DNA of 64,000 bases from Bacteroidales bacterium (GTDB taxonomy: Bacteria > Bacteroidota > Bacteroidia > Bacteroidales > UBA932): assembly GCA_017561265.1 (NCBI GenBank), contig JAFZDJ010000002.1:1-64000 (forward strand). Reading direction: 5' to 3'. Positions within the stretch are counted from its first letter, which is position 1; each line of letters opens with the position of its first letter. Positions 25,738-34,396 of the stretch are shown here, piece by piece. Both the position numbers and the translations under genes were made by a program. Under the pieces are notes generated by a model. The model was not told the DNA's origin. It ran no database searches and worked only from the letters and a program-made list of their open reading frames with translations.

Positions 25738-26720
25738 CAGAATACCCTCCTTGCTGTAAAGTGAGCAAGTTCGACAAGCATTTCCTTCGCCCTCGAATCT
25801 TCCAGAACAGACAATGCATCAACTGCCTGACCCACATATTTTTCCAGCTGACGGACCGCATAATCGATACCGCCATTGGCCTTCACGAAGGAAACGATCT
25901 CATCCCTGTACTCAGGATGATCGACTATACCCCTTACCAGTTCACGGATACGTGCCTCTTCACCTGCACCGGCATTTGCAAATGCTCCGAGCAAAGGAAT
26001 GGTAATCTTCTGTTCCAGGATATCCACTCCAAGAGGTTTTCCAACCGAATCCGTACCAGCGTAATCAAGAATGTCATCCTTGATCTGGAAGGCTATTCCC
26101 AAAGCATAGGCATAATCCTTTGCAGCCTTTTCATACTCAGGACATGCATTTACGGAAATCGCCGCAGAAATGCATGCAGCCTCAAAAAGAGACGCTGTCT
26201 TGTTGTATATTATCTTCAGATAGTCACCCTCATCAGTATCCCCTTTCTGAGCTTTCTGAAGCTGGAGCATCTCTCCTTCAGCAAGATCGCTGAGTGTCTT
26301 TGAGAAAAGCTTGATCACCCTCATATCCCCGTCAGAAGCATCAAGAACAAGCTCCACAGCCTTCACAAGCCAGTAATCACCTACGAGAACAGACACAGCC
26401 GGCCCCATCAATGACATTATCGTCGGCACTCCCCTGCGCTGCTCGCTCTCATCAGCAACATCATCATGAAGAAGGGTCGCATTATGAAGAAGCTCGGATG
26501 CAGCTGCATAACGGATTGTCGCATCCACGGCAGGCATGCCCGAACATGCTCTCGCCATTACAAGCGAAAGCATAGGCCTCATCTGCTTTCCGGAATGCGA
26601 AAGAATGGAATCATTGGTCGAATTGAGAAGACCTATATCACTCCTCAATGACGATGCTATGCGGTCCTGAACGGCAGTCCAATCCTTACCGAGATATTCT
26701 CTGATAGCTGCGATATCCAT
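25737..26720 (-). CDS. Trans-polyprenyl diphosphate synthase
   Basis: 327 residues. Condenses IPP with allylic diphosphates, probably to make the long-chain precursor of the menaquinone side chain. GKQMRP (44-49) binds diphosphate, the first Asp-rich motif is DDVAD (86-90) followed by RRG, and the second is DDILD (215-219) after FQIK. The length suits the octaprenyl/heptaprenyl synthase group more than IspA, and small residues precede the first Asp motif, which suggests long products. Product length cannot be read with certainty. It is first in the coupled trio with holB and the PSP1 gene. Confidence 0.9.
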   Translation of the reverse strand: MDIAAIREYLGKDWTAVQDRIASSLRSDIGLLNSTNDSILSHSGKQMRPMLSLVMARACSGMPAVDATIRYAAASELLHNATLLHDDVADESEQRRGVPTIMSLMGPAVSVLVGDYWLVKAVELVLDASDGDMRVIKLFSKTLSDLAEGEMLQLQKAQKGDTDEGDYLKIIYNKTASLFEAACISAAISVNACPEYEKAAKDYAYALGIAFQIKDDILDYAGTDSVGKPLGVDILEQKITIPLLGAFANAGAGEEARIRELVRGIVDHPEYRDEIVSFVKANGGIDYAVRQLEKYVGQAVDALSVLEDSRAKEMLVELAHFTARRVF

Positions 26721-26723
26721 AGT

Positions 26724-27260
26724 CTAGTCCTCCAACGCATTCAGGATGTCCTGAGGCTTTTCGGCAAAGACAACCTTGCTCATAGTCGCTTCCGTCATCA
26801 TCTTCATGTCTACATAATGCTGAAGAAGCTGCCTCAAAGGCTCATAGAAACCTTCATGATTCAGAAGGAAGATCTTACCGAAATACTGCTTGAGATGCAC
26901 CAGGGCAAGGACTTCGATGACCTCGTCCAATGTACCGACGCCGCCCGGAAGAGCTACGACGGCACATGTATCCTTTCTCAGAAGCGCCTTTCTTTCAGCC
27001 ATGGTATCAGTCCATATCACTTCCGACAGTTCAGGATACACATATTGCTCCATGAAACGAGGTATCACTCCCAGGTGATAACCGCCGCAGTCACGGAGTT
27101 CGTCCGACACCTCGCCCATGGTACCTTTTATGGTACCTCCGGTAACTATGCCATATCCATTCAACGAAGCCGCCCGGACGAATTCACGGGCGACTTTGTT
27201 GAATTTCGGATCTATTTCAAAACTTGCAGAGCAGTATACCGCTATCTTTCCTTTCATCAA
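26724..27260 (-). CDS. LOG-family protein (nucleoside 5'-monophosphate phosphoribohydrolase-like)
   Basis: 178 residues. The signature LPGGVGTLDEVIEV matches the PGGxGTxxE motif of the LOG family, and MAERKALLRKDTCAVVAL precedes it as in type I members. GTIKGTMGEVSD is the nucleotide-phosphate loop. LOG enzymes release free base from nucleoside monophosphates; many bacterial members are labelled lysine decarboxylase in error. It ends 3 bp before the prenyl synthase start and may share that transcript. Its physiological substrate is not evident here. Confidence 0.85.
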   Translation of the reverse strand: MMKGKIAVYCSASFEIDPKFNKVAREFVRAASLNGYGIVTGGTIKGTMGEVSDELRDCGGYHLGVIPRFMEQYVYPELSEVIWTDTMAERKALLRKDTCAVVALPGGVGTLDEVIEVLALVHLKQYFGKIFLLNHEGFYEPLRQLLQHYVDMKMMTEATMSKVVFAEKPQDILNALED

Positions 27261-27269
27261 CTATTTTTC

Positions 27270-27881
27270 TTAGAACAGGAGGGCCAGGCTCAAGGTAAGG
27301 CCACCGAAATGTTCATTGTCTGCCTTAAGGTCGGAGAAATGATCCTTGATATCACTCCATCCGTCGACATTGTAAATCGAACCGAAGTTCCAATTGTATC
27401 TTGCAATCACCTGAAGCTTCCACACATTGATTCCGCCTCCGATGCCCAGTCCGTACTCAAATCTCTCCTTTCCCTTCCATCCGTCATCGGAAATCGAAAT
27501 GTTGTCCGAAATGTAAGTCTTGTTGGACACCGCATAGCCGATATATGGGGAGAAATCGACAAACGGCCTGAACAGGAGAAGGTCCGGTCCCCACTGCACG
27601 GAAACAGGAAGTTCCATATATCCCATGTTCTGAGCTATTGACTCAGTCACATTAGTGTTCTTCTGAGTATAGATCAGAGACGGCTGGAGAGAGAAACCCA
27701 GGGGAAGGTCGAACAGGAAGGTAAGTCCGGCGCTCCATCCGGTCTTTGCCTCCACGCTTACCTCCTTGAACTTCGAGGTATTGAAATTCATACCGCCGGT
27801 CACACCCCAGAGCACCTGAGCAGAAGACTGCACGGAGAAAGCCATAAGGAATGCGACCGCGGCTATTAAGATTCGTTTCAT
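27270..27881 (-). CDS. Outer-membrane beta-barrel protein (OMP_b-brl_2/PorT-like)
   Basis: 203 residues from the ATG at 27881, which starts a clean signal peptide (MKRILIAAVAFLMAFSVQSSAQ); earlier in-frame starts overlap trxA. The mature part alternates hydrophobic strands with turns (GVTGGMNFNTSKF, GWSAGLTFLFDLPLGFSLQP, FSPYIGYAVSN, FEYGLGIGGGINVWKLQVIARYNWNFG) and ends in LSLALLF with a terminal Phe, typical for small Bacteroidota barrels. The function is unknown; such proteins are often structural. It follows trxA on the same strand after 13 bp. Confidence 0.75.
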   Translation of the reverse strand: MKRILIAAVAFLMAFSVQSSAQVLWGVTGGMNFNTSKFKEVSVEAKTGWSAGLTFLFDLPLGFSLQPSLIYTQKNTNVTESIAQNMGYMELPVSVQWGPDLLLFRPFVDFSPYIGYAVSNKTYISDNISISDDGWKGKERFEYGLGIGGGINVWKLQVIARYNWNFGSIYNVDGWSDIKDHFSDLKADNEHFGGLTLSLALLF

Positions 27882-27894
27882 TCTTTGTCGGAGA

Positions 27895-28209
27895 TTAGAG
27901 AAGGGCATCAAGCTTTGCTGCAAGATCAGCCTTTGCGATAGCGCCTACATGTCTGTCAACAAGTTCACCATTCTTGAAGAAAAGAAGTGTTGGGATGCTT
28001 CTGATGCCGTAAGTCATAGGAGCATCGTCGCACTCGTCAACATTACACTTGCAGACTACAGCCTTGCCCTCATACTCTGTTGCAACCTCGTCTACGATAG
28101 GAGCGATTGCCTTGCAAGGGCCGCACCATGTAGCCCAGAAGTCAACGAGTACAGGCTTGTCAGTATTCAATGTTTCAGCGAAATTCGCGTCAGTAACAAC
28201 ATGTGCCAT
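27895..28209 (-). CDS. trxA: Thioredoxin
   Basis: 104 residues, classic size. The active site WCGPC lies at 28-32 within DFWATWCGPCKAIAPI; the cis-Pro loop is RSIPTLLFFKNGE. No signal peptide, so it is cytoplasmic, reducing disulfides of ribonucleotide reductases, peroxidases and others. It has its own promoter: TATATTTG on the minus strand at 28253-28260, inside the loop of the terminator hairpin of the upstream efflux operon. Confidence 0.95.
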   Translation of the reverse strand: MAHVVTDANFAETLNTDKPVLVDFWATWCGPCKAIAPIVDEVATEYEGKAVVCKCNVDECDDAPMTYGIRSIPTLLFFKNGELVDRHVGAIAKADLAAKLDALL

Positions 28210-28241
28210 AGTTTTATGTCTTTAAAGGTTTGTATTTTAAA

Positions 28242-28279
28242 AATTCCAGTCGCAAATATAAAGAATTGCGACTGGAATT
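28242..28279 (-). terminator. Efflux-operon terminator containing the trxA promoter box
   Basis: Stem 28242-28255 pairs perfectly (14 bp) with 28266-28279; on the minus strand a T-rich stretch follows. The loop and the adjacent stem contain TATATTTG (minus, 28253-28260), the likely -7 box of trxA. Confidence 0.75.
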
Positions 28280-28300
28280 ACAATAATGATACCTTAAGGT

Positions 28301-28594
28301 TTAGTAGTATTTCTCAATATTCCATGCAAATGCACGAAGACCAAGATCAGGGGTTTCCTCGTCCATCGCACGAAGCCTTGCAAGGATATCGTCCACCTTT
28401 TCGTCGGGAACAAATGTCAGGATCGCATTGTTCATGGTAGGCCATGCATGGTTGCCCAGATGCGGCTCGCCTGTGTATCCTCCGCGGCCGGCAATATCCT
28501 GCCACATTGTGAATCCGCGGCATCCGAGCTGCTCGAGAACATCCGCAATCTCCATGTTATAGGCCTGGTCGTATGCTATAAATATAGATTTCAT
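28301..28594 (-). CDS. Small PII-like protein associated with the RND operon
   Basis: 97 residues with no signal peptide. The pattern (MKSIFIAYDQAYNMEIADVL, a Gly-rich GRGGYTGEPHLGNHAWP turn, then NAILTFVPDEKVDDILARLR) suggests a ferredoxin-like beta-alpha-beta fold as in PII-like or DUF3240 proteins, with the Gly-rich segment in the T-loop position. It follows the RND pump gene by 26 bp and is probably co-transcribed. Small proteins of this type are seen beside metal or drug efflux pumps. A regulatory or sensing role is inferred only. Confidence 0.6.
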   Translation of the reverse strand: MKSIFIAYDQAYNMEIADVLEQLGCRGFTMWQDIAGRGGYTGEPHLGNHAWPTMNNAILTFVPDEKVDDILARLRAMDEETPDLGLRAFAWNIEKYY

Positions 28595-28620
28595 ATCTTC
28601 AACTTGTTTTCTTTATTCAA

Positions 28621-31600
28621 CTAGGCGTTTCTTGCGGCTTTGCGGGCTGCACGACGCTCCTGCCATGAAGCCATTGAAGCATAGACGGTAGGAATGATCA
28701 CGAGGGTCACGAGAGTCGAGATAGAAAGACCCCATGCCACAACCATACCGAGCGATCGCCACATCTCAGAGCCTTCACCCTTGCCTACAGCCATCGGAAT
28801 CATACCGAGGACGGTGGTGAGGGTAGTCATGAGGATCGGACGCAGACGTGATCTTGCAGCTATGACAGATGCCTCTGCCACACTCTTGCCACGCTCACGC
28901 ATAAGGATGGTGTAGTCGATGAGCACGATACCGTTCTTCACAACGATACCCATGAGGATGAGGATACCGATCATACCCATTGCACCCAGAGGCGTTCCGG
29001 TCACAAAGAGTCCGAGAAGCACACCGACGAATGCGAACGGAATCGAGAACATGATCACGAACGGACTCATGAAGGATTCGAACTGCGATGCCATCACGAT
29101 GTACACGAGGATGATGATCATGACCAGGAGAAGAATGAGGTCTCCGAACATATCCTTCTGGTCCTCATAAGAACCACCGATCTTTGTCGCAAGCTCCGAA
29201 GGTATCACCATATCTGCAAGTACTGCATCAGTAGCCTCGACCGCATCAGAAAGAGCGACTCCGTCTGCAACTACACCGGAAACAGTGATGAGACGTTCAC
29301 GGTTCTTGCGGGAAATAGATGGAGGAGTGAGTGACTCTACTACCTTTCCAAGGTCCTTGATGCGGACACCCTTGCCCATATTGTTATAGATAATGATGTT
29401 CTCTATGTCCTCGATGCTTGTACGGAACTCAGGGGCGTAACGTACTCGGATATCGTACTCGTCACCGTCCTCACGGTAGAATGACATTGTAGATCCGTTC
29501 ATGGCAGCGCTGAGGAAAGATGCCGCTGTCGTACTGTTAAGTCCATTTACAGCAAGTTTCTCTCTATCAAAATCCACCTGATACTCAGGAGTATACTCAT
29601 CACGGCTGAGAAGAACCTGAGCAAATACGCCGGACTGGATCATCTTGGCCTGAGCCTCCTTGGCTACTACATCGGTAGTCTCGAAATCATATCCGTAGAT
29701 CTCAAGGTCGACTGTGGAAGCTCCACCCATTCCGCCCTGACCACCTTCTGTCACGCGCACCTTCTTGAATTCCGGATAATCTGCAAGGATTTCACGCACG
29801 ACATCTGCGACCTGGGCTACAGAACGTTCGCGATCCTCCATACTTCCGATATTGATATTATAAGATACGACATGAGTACCGTTGGTCTGCATTGCAGCAA
29901 ATGAGTTGTCTGAATCGGCCTGTCCAAGTGCATAAGAGCAGTTCACGATCTCAGGAATTGCAGCAGCAAATTTCTGATAGATCTCGTGTCCGAGCTCTCT
30001 TGTAACAGCCTGACCAGTACCTGCAGGAAGCTCAAGCTGGACTGTGATACGTCCGTCGTCCGCCTTAGGGAAGAACTCTGTCTTCATGACAGGCGCTATG
30101 CCTCCTACAGTGGCTACAAACACAACGAGTGCAACGACTACAACGATGGTTCTATGACCGATGCACCAATTGATCAGACGGCCATAACCACTTGATATCC
30201 AATCAAGGAACTTGTTGAAGTTACCGAAGATAAGGTCATGGAGCTTTCCGTGCTTAGGCTTGAATCGGAGGAACTGCGAGCAGAGCATAGGAATGAGCGT
30301 GAGCGCACCGATTGTAGACACGATCATGATGATGCTGGTAATCCAACCGAGCTGCTTGAACATGAGACCTGCCATACCCTTGATCATGGTCAGAGGGAGG
30401 AACACGGCAAGCATTGTCAATGTTGAAGCGATTACAGAGATACCGACCTCCTGAGTCGCATGCACGGCTGCTTCCTTCGGCTTCGCACCCCTTTCGAGAT
30501 GTGTCGAGATATTCTCGAGTACCACGATGGCGTCGTCCACGACCATACCGATCGCAATGGACAGAGACGACATCGACACGATGTTCAATGTGTTTCCTGT
30601 AGCCCAGAGATACATCAGGGATGCAAGGAGAGAAATAGGAATAGAAAGAACGATGATGAATGTCGCACGCCATCTTCCGAGGAAGAGATAAACGACGAGC
30701 ATCACGATGAGGAAGGTAACGATGATGGTCTCCTTCAATGAGTTGAGAGTGTTCAGGATGTTGTCCGAACCGTCCACTACGGTCTTGATCTCGATATCCG
30801 AAGGAAGACCCTTCTCGATATCCTTCATAGCCTTCTTTACACCCTTGATCACATTTACGGTGTTGGCGTCAGCCTGCTTCTGGATAACGATCTGTGCACC
30901 CTGGATACCATTGATATATGACTCCTGATATCTTTCCTCGACACCGTCGATCACACGAGCCACGTCACGAAGATAGATAGTCTTTCCTGCTGCATGTCCG
31001 ACAACGATGTCAAGCATCTCTTCAGCCGCATTGAACTCCTTCTCGACACGGAGTGCGTATGCATTCGATCCGATATCGATTGTTCCTGAAGGCACGTTCC
31101 TGTTCTCGGAAGCGATGATCTGGGAGATACCTGCAACAGTAAGTCCGTAAGCCTCAAGCTTGTTAGGGTCACAATAAACCTGAATCTCACGCTGAGGTGC
31201 ACCGGCTATGGATACAGTACCTACTCCTGATACACGTGCAAGAGGAGTAGCCACCTTCTCGTCCAGGATCTTGTCAAGAGCCTGATAACTCTGATTGGCT
31301 GTTGCAGCCATGATCATGATAGGCATGTCATCCGCACTGAACTTGAAGATCACAGGAAGAGATGCTCCGTCAGGAAGGACGGAATTCACCATATCCAGCT
31401 TGTCTCGTACGTCATTTGTCGCTACGTCGATATCGACACCTTCGATAAATTCGAGAGTGATGAGCGAGATATTCTCCTTTGAAGTGGAAGTCATATCCTT
31501 GAGGTCGCTCACACCGTTCAGGGAGTTCTCGAGCACCTTTGTAAGGTTGGTCTCGATATCCTCCGCACTGGCTCCCGGATACGATGACATCACCATGACG

Positions 31601-31731
31601 ACATTCGCATCGAACTTAGGGAACCTGTCCAATGATATGTTAATCAGCGAAAATACACCGAAGATCGCCATCGCGATGAAGACCAGCGCCGTGGTGACCG
31701 GGTTATTTACCGCTTTTCTGTAAATACTCAT
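28621..31731 (-). CDS. RND efflux pump inner-membrane subunit (AcrB/HAE family)
   Basis: 1036 residues, the usual RND length. The N-terminal helix is NPVTTALVFIAMAIFGVFSL, followed by porter subdomains and two six-helix bundles. TM4 carries the proton-relay pair in IAIGMVVDDAIVVLEN, and NGIVLIDYTILMRERG marks the second half. The Asp pair and overall pattern favour drug or hydrophobe export over heavy-metal (CusA) export. It is preceded by the adaptor and TolC genes in one minus-strand operon that diverges from an AraC-type regulator. The substrate is unknown. Confidence 0.93.
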   Translation of the reverse strand: MSIYRKAVNNPVTTALVFIAMAIFGVFSLINISLDRFPKFDANVVMVMSSYPGASAEDIETNLTKVLENSLNGVSDLKDMTSTSKENISLITLEFIEGVDIDVATNDVRDKLDMVNSVLPDGASLPVIFKFSADDMPIMIMAATANQSYQALDKILDEKVATPLARVSGVGTVSIAGAPQREIQVYCDPNKLEAYGLTVAGISQIIASENRNVPSGTIDIGSNAYALRVEKEFNAAEEMLDIVVGHAAGKTIYLRDVARVIDGVEERYQESYINGIQGAQIVIQKQADANTVNVIKGVKKAMKDIEKGLPSDIEIKTVVDGSDNILNTLNSLKETIIVTFLIVMLVVYLFLGRWRATFIIVLSIPISLLASLMYLWATGNTLNIVSMSSLSIAIGMVVDDAIVVLENISTHLERGAKPKEAAVHATQEVGISVIASTLTMLAVFLPLTMIKGMAGLMFKQLGWITSIIMIVSTIGALTLIPMLCSQFLRFKPKHGKLHDLIFGNFNKFLDWISSGYGRLINWCIGHRTIVVVVALVVFVATVGGIAPVMKTEFFPKADDGRITVQLELPAGTGQAVTRELGHEIYQKFAAAIPEIVNCSYALGQADSDNSFAAMQTNGTHVVSYNINIGSMEDRERSVAQVADVVREILADYPEFKKVRVTEGGQGGMGGASTVDLEIYGYDFETTDVVAKEAQAKMIQSGVFAQVLLSRDEYTPEYQVDFDREKLAVNGLNSTTAASFLSAAMNGSTMSFYREDGDEYDIRVRYAPEFRTSIEDIENIIIYNNMGKGVRIKDLGKVVESLTPPSISRKNRERLITVSGVVADGVALSDAVEATDAVLADMVIPSELATKIGGSYEDQKDMFGDLILLLVMIIILVYIVMASQFESFMSPFVIMFSIPFAFVGVLLGLFVTGTPLGAMGMIGILILMGIVVKNGIVLIDYTILMRERGKSVAEASVIAARSRLRPILMTTLTTVLGMIPMAVGKGEGSEMWRSLGMVVAWGLSISTLVTLVIIPTVYASMASWQERRAARKAARNA

Positions 31732-31740
31732 ATTCTAACC

Positions 31741-32769
31741 TTATTCGTTTACAATAACCTTAATGCCATCCTTAAGACGGATCATACCTCCGGTAACAAC
31801 CTTTGCTCCGTCAGCAATTCCTTCAAGAACCTCATACTCAGTACCCATACGGCGGCCGAGAACCACTTTCTTATAGGTAACTGTACCATCCTCATTGAGA
31901 ATATATACGAATCTCTCACCTGAGCCCTGCTGCTTTACTACAGCTACGTCAGGAATGACCACGCTGTTGTTGATTCCGAACTGGATTGTCGCTCTCGCGA
32001 ACATACCCGGGCGGAGTGCGTTGTTATTGTTGTCAACGACAACCTCTACAGTGAATGTACGTGTTGCCGGATCAACTGTAGGATAGATCTTTCTGATCTT
32101 TCCTGTAAAAGTCTTTCCAGGGAGTGCATCCGCAGTGATGGAAACAGAGTCACCCTTCTTCACCTTTGAGTAATCAGACTCCGAAACACCAACGAGAAGC
32201 TTCACAGGAGCGATCTGCTCTACAACATAGATAGGGGCGCTCATTGCGTACATATCGCCTGCATCATAGTTGCGCGATGTGATGACACCATTGATAGGAG
32301 ATACAAGGGTAGCATTCTCCTTGAGGTTGTCATACTGTGTCTTGCTTACATTGTATGCCATCTCGATTGCATCGAGGTCAGACTTTGAAAGTCCGCCTAC
32401 CTCGTAAAGTTCTCTGAGACGCTTGAGCTCGGTCTCGTTGTTCTTGAGCTGAAGCTCAACCTGTGCGAGCTGTGTCTGGTCCATTTCAGCCACTACCTGA
32501 CCCTTCTTCACGAAGTCTCCGACATCTACAAGAATCCTGCTGATACGTCCTGCAGTCTGAGGAGCGATATTATTCTTGACAAAAGCCTGAATGGTTGTTG
32601 TATAAGTCTCTTCCTGAGGCACTTCACGCACCGATACCTGAGTCACGGACACTGTAGGGTCAACCTCCTCTACAACTGTCTGCACAGCATTCTTGTCTTT
32701 CAGATTGCCGCAACCTGCAGCCATAACGACAGCAGTTGCAACAGACATGATCTTGAAAATAGTCTTCAT
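31741..32769 (-). CDS. RND periplasmic adaptor (membrane fusion protein)
   Basis: 342 residues with a lipoprotein signal (SVATAVVMAAGC). The order is typical: beta-barrel strand, lipoyl half (GRISRILVDVGDFVKKGQVV), a short alpha-hairpin (QTQLAQVELQLKNNETELKR onward), the second lipoyl half (LVSPINGVITSRNYDAGDMY), then the barrel and membrane-proximal domain (GMFARATIQFG). It links the RND pump to the TolC-like channel across the periplasm. The gene lies 9 bp before the pump gene and 18 bp after the TolC gene. Confidence 0.93.
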   Translation of the reverse strand: MKTIFKIMSVATAVVMAAGCGNLKDKNAVQTVVEEVDPTVSVTQVSVREVPQEETYTTTIQAFVKNNIAPQTAGRISRILVDVGDFVKKGQVVAEMDQTQLAQVELQLKNNETELKRLRELYEVGGLSKSDLDAIEMAYNVSKTQYDNLKENATLVSPINGVITSRNYDAGDMYAMSAPIYVVEQIAPVKLLVGVSESDYSKVKKGDSVSITADALPGKTFTGKIRKIYPTVDPATRTFTVEVVVDNNNNALRPGMFARATIQFGINNSVVIPDVAVVKQQGSGERFVYILNEDGTVTYKKVVLGRRMGTEYEVLEGIADGAKVVTGGMIRLKDGIKVIVNE

Positions 32770-32787
32770 ATTTTATCTTTCTTTTAA

Positions 32788-34260
32788 TTATTCGATGAAA
32801 TCCTGACCGAGGGTCTGCTCAAGCTGAGCCTTCGCCACGACGAAATTATATATAGCCTGATATTCCGCAAGCTGAGCCTGAGTAAGGGCGAGCTGAGCAT
32901 CATTGAGCTCGATAAGAGTGCTGCGACCCACCTGATATGCCTTCTCTGCGATTGCATATCCCTTGGCAGCCATGGAAACAGCTTCCTGAGCTGAATAGTA
33001 GCTCTTCATATTTGTCTCCATTGTAGTGAGGCTCTGACGGATGGCTATCTTGAGCTGACGCTCTGTATTCTCTGTCTGGAGCTGAACCTGCTGGTACTGG
33101 TTCTTGGCCTGACGGATCTGCTGATAGCGCTTTCCACCTGCAAAGATCGGGATATTGAGGCTGAGACCTACATAAGAATATGGAGTCCAGCGGTATTCGC
33201 TGAAGTTGAAGTCATTGGTCATTGCGTTCATGCTGAAGTTGAACGCGAGTGAAAGCGATGGAATAGAAGCATACTTCTGGAGCTTCACTGTCTCCGCGAG
33301 CATCTCGGACTGGATTGCAAGCTGCTTCATTGTCGTATTCCTGTCGAGATCGATGCTGTCATGCTGGTTCATGTCGTAAAGCATGTGGGTAGCATAGTCA
33401 CCAAGCTGTCCGGCAACGTCAAGATTCATGTCAAGATCCACACCGAGGACAGCCTTGAGCTGCCACAATGCAAGGATGATCGAACTCTCGGCATTGTAAA
33501 CGTTAGGAACTGCATTTGCCACTGTAGTGCTTGCTCTGAGAAGCTCCATCTCCGAAATCTTCTCTGCATCGAACTTCTTCTTAGCCTCCTCGTAGTTGCT
33601 TACGGCATTCTTATACACCTCATTGTAGACATTGAACGCCTCCTTGGCAAGAAGGGTGGCGAAAAATGCATTCTTCACCTGAGTCACGGTCTCAAGACGC
33701 GATGAACGTGCCTTCTCAACTGCAAGCTCTACATCAAGAGCTGAAATGTCCAGAGACTTCCAAAGCTGTGCATTCACAAGAGGCATAGCCGCAGTCACAC
33801 CACCTGTATAGGTATTCCAACGTCCTACCTCCATTCCGCCGCCGTTTGAAGACGGCTTCTTATCTGCACCGGCATCAGGAATTTCGACACCATCTGGAAG
33901 TTCGGTCTCACCGCCTTCTCCAGCTCCGCCGCCAAGCATTCCACCGAGCGAGCTCATGTCGAAGTCCATGTACATCACCTGCTTCTTGATGGTTCTCTGA
34001 TATGCCGCCGACGCATCGATCTGCGGGAAGAGGGCTGCATAAGCGCCCTTCTTGGCATATCCTGTCCTTTCAATCTCCATGTCGGCAACCTTCACCGACA
34101 CATTCTCGCTCAAGGCAATCTCGAGCGCTTCTTCCAAAGTGATTACAACCGGAGTTTCTGCATTCTCTGGCTCAGTATTTGTCTGAACCTGCGCAAAAGC
34201 AGACAACGAAGTGAGCAGAAAGCCCGCTGCGATCACTGTAGTTACCACTGTTTTTTTCAT
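32788..34260 (-). CDS. TolC-family outer-membrane efflux protein
   Basis: 490 residues from the ATG at 34260, which gives a clear signal peptide (MKKTVVTTVIAAGFLLTSLSAFAQ); the longer frame would start upstream of the promoter. Two duplicated coiled-coil halves are visible, with ITLEEALEIALSENVSVKVA at the start and QVGRSTLIELNDAQLALTQA near the end, the standard TolC signature. An unusual Gly/Glu/Pro-rich insertion (about 30 residues around GGMLGGGAGEGG) lies in the first extracellular-loop region. It forms the exit duct for the pump. First gene of the efflux operon. Confidence 0.92.
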   Translation of the reverse strand: MKKTVVTTVIAAGFLLTSLSAFAQVQTNTEPENAETPVVITLEEALEIALSENVSVKVADMEIERTGYAKKGAYAALFPQIDASAAYQRTIKKQVMYMDFDMSSLGGMLGGGAGEGGETELPDGVEIPDAGADKKPSSNGGGMEVGRWNTYTGGVTAAMPLVNAQLWKSLDISALDVELAVEKARSSRLETVTQVKNAFFATLLAKEAFNVYNEVYKNAVSNYEEAKKKFDAEKISEMELLRASTTVANAVPNVYNAESSIILALWQLKAVLGVDLDMNLDVAGQLGDYATHMLYDMNQHDSIDLDRNTTMKQLAIQSEMLAETVKLQKYASIPSLSLAFNFSMNAMTNDFNFSEYRWTPYSYVGLSLNIPIFAGGKRYQQIRQAKNQYQQVQLQTENTERQLKIAIRQSLTTMETNMKSYYSAQEAVSMAAKGYAIAEKAYQVGRSTLIELNDAQLALTQAQLAEYQAIYNFVVAKAQLEQTLGQDFIE

Positions 34261-34287
34261 CTTATAAATACACTGATTTTCAAGGCG

Positions 34288-34295
34288 CAAAAATA
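34288..34295 (-). promoter_or_regulatory. Efflux-operon promoter -7 box
   Basis: On the minus strand TATTTTTG fits TAnnTTTG, 28 bp before the TolC-gene ATG. No good -33 TTTG is found, consistent with dependence on an activator. Confidence 0.5.
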
Positions 34296-34324
34296 CAACA
34301 AAATTCGAGCCGATTAACACATTA

Positions 34325-34353
34325 TTTTGGTCTGAAATCATATAGTTTTGGTC
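34325..34353 (+). promoter_or_regulatory. Direct repeat TTTTGGTC, likely AraC-type operator
   Basis: TTTTGGTC occurs at 34325-34332 and 34346-34353, 21 bp apart (two helical turns), as expected for an AraC-family monomer pair. The second copy overlaps the -33 TTTG of the regulator promoter (-7 TATCTTTG at 34371-34378), so the regulator may control itself and the divergent efflux operon. Confidence 0.6.
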
Positions 34354-34396
34354 ATATCTTCTAATTTATCTATCTTTGGGCGAGAAATGGAATAAT

